Assembly: GCA_937864895.1 (NCBI GenBank)
Contig: CALMDF010000010.1
Coordinates: 1-12,517 of the forward strand
From: an uncultured Holophagales bacterium
GTDB lineage: Bacteria; Acidobacteriota; Thermoanaerobaculia; UBA5066
Direction of reading: 5' to 3'
DNA length: 12,517 nucleotides
Below the pieces are notes generated by a model, which had not been told where the DNA came from, did no database searches, and saw nothing but the letters and a program-made list of their open reading frames with translations. The translations under genes were made by a program, and so were the position numbers. Shown here piece after piece: positions 7,028-12,517 of this stretch. The number at the start of each line of letters is the position of its first letter. Position 1 is the stretch's first letter.

Positions 7028-8403
7028 GCGGGGAAGATCCCGCCGCCCCGCGCGTCAGGCGCATGCTTCCCTCGGTCTCCGAGGTCCTGAAGGAGCTGAC
7101 GGCGCGGGCGCCGATCGAGCCCGACGTCGCCTTCCGCGTCGCGCGGGAAGTCTGCGCCGAAGAGCTGAAACGGATCCGCGACGCCGGCGGCGACAGCGTC
7201 CCGCTGGAGGAGCTCGTCCAGCGCGCCCTGAAGCGAGCCACGGGGGGCGTTCCGGCCCCGCCGCCCGTCGTCGAGCCCGTCCCCGAGCCCGCGCCGCCGG
7301 AACCCCGGGAGGACGGTGCCGTGGAGGACCCCTTCGCCGAGACGACGGGAGCGATGGACCTGCGCTGGGACCGCGACGTGCGCGAGCCCTTCTCCGAGCC
7401 CCAGCCCCCCGTCCCGTCCGTGGGGGGCGAGCTCCCCGCGGGCGCCGCGACGGCCGTCGAGGCGCCGGTCCTCCCCCCTCTTTCGTTCGACGCCGCGCCC
7501 GCTCCCGAGCCGCAGCCCGTTTTCCTCGACGTGCCGGAGGCGCCGGAGGGAATCGGCGACGAGACCCTCAACCGGCTGTCCCGGGAAGCCGAGTCGATCG
7601 ACCTGCAGTCGGTCTTCACGAAGGAGAGCGGGCCGGCCTCCGCCCCCCTCGCCGCAACCGGCGGGGACGCCGCCGAGCCCGCGGTCCCGGAGCCCTTCGA
7701 GGATGACGAAGACACCGTCCTGACGGTTCCGCGAGGCCGTGGCGGGAAGGAGGGCGGCCCCCGCGTCGGGGTCATCCTGGCCGTCGTCGGCGCCCTTGCG
7801 GCGCTCGGAGGCCTCGGCTATCTCCTCGCCGGCCTGTGGATGGAGAGGGACGACGTCCCTCCGCCCGTCGCGGTGGCCCGCCCGAGGCCGGAGGCCCGGC
7901 CGGCCCCGGACGCGGTGAGGGCCGCGCCCGTCGAGAGCTCTCCCGAGGCGGCTCCGGCGCCCGCCCCCGACCCCGCCGTCTCGCCGGCCGCCGCCCTCGA
8001 GGCGCCGAAACCGACGGCAGCCCCCGCCGTTCCGACCGCCGCCCCCGCTTCGGAGGCGGTGGCTCCGGCCCCCGCCCCCGCCCGGGTGACCCTACCGGTC
8101 CGCCAGAGCCGCGACGGGTACATGGTGACGAGGGACCGCGCCGGCCAGCCGGAGGTCTACTCGATCCACTTCACCTCGTACCAGGACAGGGCCACGGCCG
8201 AGCGCGACCTCGAGCGCGTCTCGGCGCTCGTCGGGCGCAAGGGCTACGTTGCCGAGATCGACCTCGGCGCGAAGGGCGTCTGGCAGAGGGTCATGATCGG
8301 CGCCTTCCCGACGGCGGAAGAGGCAAAGGCCGTGCGGGCAGAGCTGGCCGCGAAAGGGACCCGCGACCTGGGGTGGGTCTACCGGGTCGTCGCTCCGGAC
8401 TAG
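7024..8403 (+). CDS. Single-pass membrane protein with C-terminal SPOR domain
   Basis: The 459-residue protein has four regions. Residues 14-72 are a predicted helical module starting LPSVSEVLKEL. Residues 75-245 form a long Pro/Glu/Ala-rich, probably disordered cytoplasmic segment containing a conserved-looking island (about 178-200, ETLNRLSREAESIDLQSVF). Residues 247-272 are a single membrane span. A Pro/Ala-rich periplasmic linker (275-355) leads to a SPOR domain at about 376-455 (VYSIHFTSYQD ... WQRVMIGAFPTAEEAKAV). SPOR domains bind peptidoglycan lacking stem peptides, the product of amidases such as the one two genes upstream. ATG 7024 overlaps the actin stop (ATGA), with GGGAG at 7008-7012. 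The topology puts roughly 245 residues next to the actin filament and the SPOR domain at the wall. FtsN and DamX share the general layout, but no specific orthology is claimed. Confidence 0.82.
   Translation: MSGEDPAAPRVRRMLPSVSEVLKELTARAPIEPDVAFRVAREVCAEELKRIRDAGGDSVPLEELVQRALKRATGGVPAPPPVVEPVPEPAPPEPREDGAVEDPFAETTGAMDLRWDRDVREPFSEPQPPVPSVGGELPAGAATAVEAPVLPPLSFDAAPAPEPQPVFLDVPEAPEGIGDETLNRLSREAESIDLQSVFTKESGPASAPLAATGGDAAEPAVPEPFEDDEDTVLTVPRGRGGKEGGPRVGVILAVVGALAALGGLGYLLAGLWMERDDVPPPVAVARPRPEARPAPDAVRAAPVESSPEAAPAPAPDPAVSPAAALEAPKPTAAPAVPTAAPASEAVAPAPAPARVTLPVRQSRDGYMVTRDRAGQPEVYSIHFTSYQDRATAERDLERVSALVGRKGYVAEIDLGAKGVWQRVMIGAFPTAEEAKAVRAELAAKGTRDLGWVYRVVAPD
8400..8403. other. Shared CTAG: overlapping convergent stop codons
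   Basis: TAG at 8401-8403 ends the SPOR gene, and the complement of 8400-8402 (also TAG) ends the SDR gene. The two convergent genes therefore overlap by 3 bp with no room for a terminator between them. Confidence 0.9.
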
Positions 8404-9110
8404 GGGTTCGTCTGCCAGAGCTCGAGGGTCGTCGCCAGGACGCGGGCGTCGAGCCTCAGGACGGCGACGACGGCCTGGGCCACGTCGTCCGGCCTCATCG
8501 CCTTCTCGGGGTTCTTCAGGAAGTCCCCCCGGCGGGACATGTCGGTCGCCACGGTCGACGGGAGGATGCAGGTGACCCGCACGTCGTGCCCGCGCACGTC
8601 GTGGAGCATCGCCTCCGAGAGCCCGGCGAGACCGAACTTCGAGGCGCAGTAGGCCGCTCCCCCGGCGAAGCCGCGCCGCCCCGCCGTCGAGGCGATGTTC
8701 ACGATGTGCCCGCGGCGGCGGTTCTTCATCCCGGGGAGGACCGCGCGCGCCATCAGGAACGGGCCCCTCAGGTTCACGGCGATCGTGTGGTCGAAGACGA
8801 GGGCGTCGAGCTTGTCGACGGGTCCGTGGGCGTAGACGCCCGCGTTGTTGACGAGGATGTCGATCGGTCCGAGCTTCTGCTCCGCGAAGGCGACACAGCG
8901 CGACACGCTCCCCTCGTCGGAGACGTCCCCGGGCAGGACGACGCACCTCGTTCCGAGGGGACCGATCTCCTTCTCGACCGCCTGAAGGTGGCCGGCGGAC
9001 AGGCCCATGAGACCGACGTGGGCTCCTTCCCGGGCGAGGGCGACGGCGATGGCGTGCCCGATGCCGCGGCCGGCTCCGGTCACGAGGGCGATGGAATCCC
9101 TGAGCTCCAT
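8400..9110 (-). CDS. SDR-family NAD(P)-dependent oxidoreductase
   Basis: The 236-residue classical short-chain dehydrogenase/reductase has a Rossmann nucleotide-binding motif TGAGRGIG (11-18), Asp62 (GDVSD) contacting adenine, and NNAG (88-91). The active-site set is Asn113, Ser141, Tyr154 and Lys158 (YCASK), all present. It should reduce a carbonyl or oxidise an alcohol with NAD(P)H or NAD(P). No basic or acidic residue at the end of beta-2 clearly fixes the cofactor, and the substrate is unknown; a 3-oxoacyl-ACP reductase-like role is one option. The start is ATG 9110-9108, supported by an ideal GGAGGA (complement of 9116-9121) 5 nt upstream; a GTG at 9125 was not preferred. It is divergent from the diguanylate cyclase gene and convergent with the SPOR gene. 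Confidence 0.88.
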   Translation of the reverse strand: MELRDSIALVTGAGRGIGHAIAVALAREGAHVGLMGLSAGHLQAVEKEIGPLGTRCVVLPGDVSDEGSVSRCVAFAEQKLGPIDILVNNAGVYAHGPVDKLDALVFDHTIAVNLRGPFLMARAVLPGMKNRRRGHIVNIASTAGRRGFAGGAAYCASKFGLAGLSEAMLHDVRGHDVRVTCILPSTVATDMSRRGDFLKNPEKAMRPDDVAQAVVAVLRLDARVLATTLELWQTNP

Positions 9111-9115
9111 GGCAG

Positions 9116-9121
9116 TCCTCC
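9116..9121 (-). promoter_or_regulatory. Strong Shine-Dalgarno GGAGGA of the SDR gene
   Basis: On the minus strand GGAGGA lies 5 nt before ATG 9110, which fixes the SDR start and excludes the upstream GTG at 9125. About 7 nt farther upstream is TAAGAT (complement of 9129-9134), a possible -10 element, giving a very short leader if real. Confidence 0.6.
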
Positions 9122-9157
9122 GCACGCAATCTTATCCGGGTGTCGCCGCACCGGCGG

Positions 9158-9178
9158 CGCCGGGCGTTGATCCCGGCG
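9158..9178. repeat. Inverted repeat in the SDR / diguanylate cyclase divergent region
   Basis: CGCCGGG (9158-9164) and CCCGGCG (9172-9178) are perfect 7-bp arms around a 7-nt loop CGTTGAT. It lies between the two divergent start codons and inside the 5' region of the diguanylate cyclase message. It could be a protein-binding dyad or a leader hairpin, but short GC arms arise often by chance at this base composition. Confidence 0.3.
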
Positions 9179-9202
9179 GCGTCCTGCGAGATGCTGACCG
9201 GA

Positions 9203-10966
9203 ATGGTGCGGCGATCGAGCGCCCTGTCCGTCGTGGTCGTCGCGGCCCTTCTCGCCGGTTTCGGGGCGAGCGGGCAGACGCCCGAGGTCCTTCGGGTCGA
9301 ACGGCTCCCGGCGAGCCTCGCCGGGACCTGGGAGTTTGCGCTCGCCGATCCCCCGGGAGGCGTCGCGGAGCTCGACGCTCTCACCTTCCGGCCGCTGAAC
9401 GTTCCCGGAACGTGGCAGAAGTCCGGCGTTCCGGGGCACGGTACGGGCTGGTACCGCGTCACGTTCGACCTCGACCCCTCGCTGGTGAATGCGCCCCTCG
9501 CCTTCGTCTGCCCGCAGATCAGGGACGTTGACGAGGTCTTCCTGGACGGACTGCCGGTCGGGAGGACGGGGGAATTCCCCCCGGAGTACGACAAGGGAAC
9601 GGTCGTCGAGCGGATCTACGAGCTCCCCCCGTCGAGGACCGCGGTCCCCGGGCGGCACACGCTCGCCGTGAAGGTCTACAACGCCGGACCGAGGGCGGGA
9701 GGTATCACGGCGGCTCCGCGGATCGACTCCGTCTCGTCCGCGTTCCAGGGCCGGGCGATGCGCGAGGCGCCGCGGGCCCTCCTCGCCGCCGCCTTCGGCG
9801 CGCTGGGGCTCTTCTCCCTCTTCTTCTACCTGCGCGACCGCGGCCAGACCGACTTCCTCTACTTCTTCCTCTCGACGACCGGAACGGCGGTCTTCATCGT
9901 CTCGTGGCTCTCGATCTGGGTCGTCTCGGGGCTGCCGCTGTCGTTTCTCTTCCGCGTGGGGCACGCCGGGATGTTCGCGGTCCCGGCCTCGACGCTCCTC
10001 CTCTTCCTGAGGTTCTTCGAGAGGCCGCTGACGAAGGCCCACCGGCTTCTCCTCGTCGCGCAGGGAGCGGGAGGCGCCGCGTGTCTCCTCTGGCCCCGCG
10101 CCGACGACCTCTACTACCTGCTCCCCGCGGGCTTCGTCCTCGGGGCCGCGGCCGCCGCCGACGTCACCTTCAACCTGGCCGTCGCGGCGCGCAGGCGTGT
10201 CCCCCAGGCGCGCCTGCTCCTCGGCGGCACCCTCCTGACGGTGGCCGCGGCGGCGTTCGACGGGGCGGGCGTCCTCGGCCTGGGCATCGGCGCGTCCGTC
10301 GATTTCGCGCTCGCCGGGCCGGCGTTCTTCGTCCTGATGAGCTGCTTCCTCGCGGCGATCGCCGAACGGCTCGCGCGGCTCCGCCTGGCCGCGTCGACCG
10401 ACCCCCTGACGGGCCTGGCGAACAGGGCGGTCCTCTTCGACCGCCTCACCCTGGAGATCGCGCGGGCGCGGCGCCACTCGCATCCCGTTGCCCTCGGGAT
10501 CCTGGACCTCGACGGGTTCAAGGATTTCAACGACTGCCACGGGCACGTCGCCGGCGACAGGCTCCTCGTGTCCGTGGCGAGGTCCCTGACGGACTCGATC
10601 CGCGACACCGACCTGGCGGCCCGTTTCGGGGGGGACGAGTTCGTCGTCCTCCTCCCCGAGGCCGACGCGACGAAGGCCGTCGCCTGCCTCGAGCGGATCC
10701 GGACCTCCATCTCGAGGGCGCGCGTCGCGGGTACGGGCGACGGCGCCACGGCCTCCGCGGGCGTCGCCGTCTTCGACCCTGCCGTGAGAGCCTCCGTGTC
10801 CGTCTCCGCGTGGCTCAGGCAGGCCGACGCCGCCCTCTACGCCGCGAAGGCGGCCGGGCGGGACCGCGTCCTCGTCGCGCACGGCGCTCCTCCCGGTGGT
10901 TCCACGACCGGAAACTCCGGAAGCCACGAGCAGGGCGTCCGGCGCGTACCGGGGTCCCCTCTCTGA
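9203..10966 (+). CDS. Membrane diguanylate cyclase: jelly-roll sensor, 7TM region, GGDEF domain
   Basis: The product (587 aa from ATG 9203) should make cyclic di-GMP from two GTP. A signal peptide (VRR then SALSVVVVAALLAGFGASG, about 1-25) leads to a beta-rich extracytoplasmic domain (about 39-179). Its elements LAGTWEFALAD, NVPGTWQKSG, GTGWYRVTFDL and DEVFLDGLPVG resemble the galactose-binding jelly-roll at the front of GH2 glycosidases. Roughly seven membrane spans follow (190-390, 7TMR-DISM-like). The cytoplasmic GGDEF domain (about 397-559) has DPLTGLANR, metal-site DLDGF, an intact GGDEF (476-480), and an RxxD inhibitory site (RDTD) 5 residues before it. The enzyme therefore looks active and product-inhibited. 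ATG 9191 is an equally possible start; neither has a strong Shine-Dalgarno. The rluA-family gene follows after 14 nt. Confidence 0.85.
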   Translation: MVRRSSALSVVVVAALLAGFGASGQTPEVLRVERLPASLAGTWEFALADPPGGVAELDALTFRPLNVPGTWQKSGVPGHGTGWYRVTFDLDPSLVNAPLAFVCPQIRDVDEVFLDGLPVGRTGEFPPEYDKGTVVERIYELPPSRTAVPGRHTLAVKVYNAGPRAGGITAAPRIDSVSSAFQGRAMREAPRALLAAAFGALGLFSLFFYLRDRGQTDFLYFFLSTTGTAVFIVSWLSIWVVSGLPLSFLFRVGHAGMFAVPASTLLLFLRFFERPLTKAHRLLLVAQGAGGAACLLWPRADDLYYLLPAGFVLGAAAAADVTFNLAVAARRRVPQARLLLGGTLLTVAAAAFDGAGVLGLGIGASVDFALAGPAFFVLMSCFLAAIAERLARLRLAASTDPLTGLANRAVLFDRLTLEIARARRHSHPVALGILDLDGFKDFNDCHGHVAGDRLLVSVARSLTDSIRDTDLAARFGGDEFVVLLPEADATKAVACLERIRTSISRARVAGTGDGATASAGVAVFDPAVRASVSVSAWLRQADAALYAAKAAGRDRVLVAHGAPPGGSTTGNSGSHEQGVRRVPGSPL

Positions 10967-10980
10967 GGACCGGGCGGGCA

Positions 10981-11727
10981 ATGCCGCGCGAGGAAGAGCC
11001 GCGACCGGCGACGGGAGAGGGGGGAGGCGGGCGCTCGCGCCTCCTCTTCCATGACGACGCGGTCCTCGCGCTCGACAAGCCGGCCGGCGTCTCGATGGCG
11101 ACCTCCGGCAGGCCGGGGAAGTCGGAGGCCGAGGTCCTCGCCCGACTCCTCCACGCCTGCGGCCTCGCCCGCCCCCCGTCGCTCCCGCTCCTCGTCCACC
11201 GCCTCGACGAGGGGACCTCCGGCGTCGTCCTCCTCGCGCGCGACGCCGCGGCCCACCGGCTCCTCTCGAGGGCGTTCCAGGAGCGCGAGGCCCGAAAAAC
11301 GTACCGGGCCCTCGTCTGGGGGCACCCGGTCCCCGCACGGGGCTTCTCCGACGCCCCTCTCGCGCGCGACCCGAAGGACGGGCGGAAGATGGCGGTCCGC
11401 GAAGGGGGGAAGCCCGCGGTCACCCGCTGGGTGACGCTTCGGCGCTACCCGTCTGTCGCCGACCTCGAGCTGGCGCCCGAGACGGGGCGGACGCACCAGA
11501 TCCGGGTCCACCTCGCGGCGAAGGGGCATCCCATCGTCGGCGACGACTTCTACGGGGGCGGCACGCGCTGGCGCGGCGTCAGGGACCCCACGCTGCGCTC
11601 GGCGCTCGCGGCGGCCGCGCACCCGATGCTCCACGCGGCCCGGGTCGTCGTCCCGGCCCTCGGCGTCGACGTGGCGGCGCCTCTTCCGGGAGACTACGCG
11701 GCGCTCCTGGCCGCGCTCGGGGCCTGA
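10981..11727 (+). CDS. RluA-family RNA pseudouridine synthase
   Basis: The 248-residue enzyme isomerises uridine to pseudouridine in rRNA or tRNA. Signature LVHRLDEGTSGVVLLAR (71-87) contains the catalytic Asp76; KTYRALVWG (106-114) and ETGRTHQIRVHLAAKGHPIVGD (167-188) are the other family blocks. The N-terminal ALDKPAGVSM (30-39) is also typical. There is no S4 RNA-binding domain, so it is of the short RluA/TruC-like type, and the target nucleotide cannot be told from the sequence. ATG 10981 follows the diguanylate cyclase stop by 14 nt, with GAGGA (10965-10969) 11 nt upstream, suggesting co-transcription. The frame extends upstream to 9904, but that part is a shadow of the GGDEF gene. Confidence 0.88.
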   Translation: MPREEEPRPATGEGGGGRSRLLFHDDAVLALDKPAGVSMATSGRPGKSEAEVLARLLHACGLARPPSLPLLVHRLDEGTSGVVLLARDAAAHRLLSRAFQEREARKTYRALVWGHPVPARGFSDAPLARDPKDGRKMAVREGGKPAVTRWVTLRRYPSVADLELAPETGRTHQIRVHLAAKGHPIVGDDFYGGGTRWRGVRDPTLRSALAAAAHPMLHAARVVVPALGVDVAAPLPGDYAALLAALGA

Positions 11728-11900
11728 AGCCGGCCGGGCTCGTCGGCGGACGCCTCCCGCGAGGCCCGGAAAAACGCTCGCGGCGGCCAGCAGGAGAACC
11801 GCCGCGAGCGCGAGCCGGGAGGAGTCGTCCCGTTTCTTGCCCCGCCAGTTCTACGGGAGAGGAGCCCGAATCGTTGCGCCCGTCCGGTAGGATCGTGGGG
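11728..11900. other. 173-bp gap between the pseudouridine synthase and malQ
   Basis: No protein-coding gene is supported here. The gap holds the perfect hairpin at 11775-11810 and, near its right end, AGGA (11889-11892) 8 nt before the malQ ATG. The segment 11831-11880 is less GC-rich than the surroundings and is the likeliest place for a malQ promoter, although no clear -35/-10 pair was found. Confidence 0.5.
11770..11810 (-). terminator. Perfect 12-bp hairpin with a T5 tract on the minus strand
   Basis: CGCTCGCGGCGG (11775-11786) and CCGCCGCGAGCG (11799-11810) pair perfectly around a 12-nt loop. Five A residues (11770-11774) precede the left arm, so read on the minus strand the stem is followed by TTTTT, the form of an intrinsic terminator. 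On the plus strand no T-run follows. No minus-strand gene ends here, so it may block antisense transcription coming back from malQ, or act as a simple RNA 3' stem for the upstream plus-strand operon. Confidence 0.5.
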
Positions 11901-12517
11901 ATGAGAACCCGCGCCGCAGGAATCCTCCTCCACCCGACGTCCTTCCCGGGCCGCTACGGGGCCGGCGATCTCGGACCGGAGTGCGACGCCTTCCTCGACT
12001 GGGCGGCCTCGGCCGGTCAGACGGTCTGGCAGGTCCTCCCGCTCGGGCCGACGGGTTTCGGGAACTCGCCCTACGGCACGCTCTCGGCTTTCGCCGGCAA
12101 CCCGATGCTCCTCTCGCCGGACCTCCTCGTGGCGGAGGGCCTGCTGCCGGGGCGGTCCCTGACGAACGTTCCCGGCTTTCCGGATCACCACGTCGACTTC
12201 GAGCGGGTCATCGCCTTCAAGGAGGGGCTCCTTCACGAGGCGTGGCGGCACTTCCGGACCGACGGTCCGGCTCACCTGCGGGCCGAGATCCAGGGGTTCG
12301 GCGAGGCGCCGGCGCAGAGGTACTGGCTCGCCGACTGGGCCCTCTTCATGGCGCTGAAGGGGCGGTACGGGGGCGCCGCGTTCCGGGAGTGGCCCGCGGC
12401 CGTCCGGCACCGCAACCCGGCCGCGCTCGCGCGCGCCGAGCGCGAGCTGGCCGACGAGATCGCCTGGCACGTCTTCCTCCAGTTCCTCTTCTTCCGCCAG
12501 TGGGACCGGGTGAAGGA
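11901..12517 (+). CDS. malQ: 4-alpha-glucanotransferase (amylomaltase, GH77), 5' part, truncated by the window edge
   Basis: The first 205 residues are present. The enzyme disproportionates alpha-1,4-glucans in maltodextrin and glycogen metabolism in the cytoplasm. The N-terminus is diagnostic: GILLHPTSFPGRYGAGDLGP (7-26), WQVLPLGPTGFGNSPYGTLS (43-62), AFAGNPMLLSP (63-73), WLADWALFMALKG (about 141-153) and FLQFLFFRQW (about 192-201). These follow the bacterial/plastid (DPE1-type) amylomaltase pattern. The catalytic Asp/Glu residues lie farther downstream and cannot be checked. The start is ATG 11901 with AGGA 8 nt upstream; GTG 11895 is an in-frame alternative. The preceding hairpin and 173-bp gap suggest that it starts its own transcription unit. 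Confidence 0.93.
   Translation, partial: MRTRAAGILLHPTSFPGRYGAGDLGPECDAFLDWAASAGQTVWQVLPLGPTGFGNSPYGTLSAFAGNPMLLSPDLLVAEGLLPGRSLTNVPGFPDHHVDFERVIAFKEGLLHEAWRHFRTDGPAHLRAEIQGFGEAPAQRYWLADWALFMALKGRYGGAAFREWPAAVRHRNPAALARAERELADEIAWHVFLQFLFFRQWDRVK

Noticed and set aside
7861..8100. Pro/Ala-coding near-repeats as a tandem repeat element
   Set aside because: They are codon-level low complexity in a periplasmic linker, without a fixed unit length.
9080..11338. A 752-codon open frame on the minus strand antisense to the diguanylate cyclase and pseudouridine synthase genes
   Set aside because: It is Arg/Gly/Glu-rich with no recognisable domain and is a typical antisense shadow in high-GC DNA; the plus-strand proteins have clear catalytic motifs.
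11751..11850. A minus-strand reading with a basic start and a Leu/Ala hydrophobic run, resembling a small secreted protein
   Set aside because: It follows directly after an in-frame stop (complement of 11851-11853) and has no usable start codon before the hydrophobic run; such runs are easy to get from GC-rich repeats. It also contains the hairpin.
11694..12470. Minus-strand frame opposite malQ
   Set aside because: Shadow of malQ, whose plus-strand frame carries unmistakable GH77 motifs.

Overview
The window is about 12.5 kb of very GC-rich DNA (over 70% by eye) and almost entirely coding. Reading frames are dominated by G/C-ending codons, genes are tightly packed with several start/stop overlaps, and no RNA gene, IS element, CRISPR array or phage gene is visible. 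The gene types (BNR/sortilin-like secreted protein, GT-C membrane protein with a trailing TPR-like helix pair, 7TM-GGDEF protein, plant-type MalQ) suggest a chromosomal segment of a high-GC environmental bacterium, perhaps Acidobacteriota. That placement is an inference from gene style, not from a marker gene.

Layout, left to right. (1) 2-874: the 3' end of a large secreted BNR/VPS10-like protein, convergent with (2) trmJ on the minus strand (912-1616), a tRNA 2'-O-methyltransferase. (3) A 45-bp divergent gap leads to a plus-strand run: a 66-aa hypothetical protein, a GT-C-like membrane glycosyltransferase starting on an overlapping GTGA, a phenylalanine-4-hydroxylase (phhA) and a kynurenine formamidase (kynB). 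The last two form a small aromatic amino acid catabolism pair. (4) After a 59-bp gap with a small AT-rich patch comes a three-gene unit (5001-8403) with ATGA overlaps at both junctions: a membrane-anchored N-acetylmuramoyl-L-alanine amidase, an actin homologue that reads as MamK family, and a single-pass membrane protein with a C-terminal SPOR domain.

(5) The SPOR gene converges on a minus-strand SDR oxidoreductase, and the two stop codons share one CTAG. (6) Divergent from the SDR gene is a signal-peptide / jelly-roll / 7TM / GGDEF diguanylate cyclase, followed after 14 nt by an RluA-family pseudouridine synthase. (7) A 173-bp gap holds a 12-bp perfect hairpin whose T-tract lies on the minus strand. 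(8) The 5' part of a GH77 4-alpha-glucanotransferase (malQ) runs off the right edge.

The most interesting element is the amidase / MamK-like actin / SPOR operon. Amidases strip peptides from peptidoglycan and SPOR domains bind the resulting naked glycan. The SPOR protein has a large cytoplasmic part that could contact a cytoplasmic filament. The sequence therefore suggests a compact device linking an actin filament to local cell-wall remodelling, with no magnetosome genes in sight. This is inference from domains and operon structure, not a demonstrated system.
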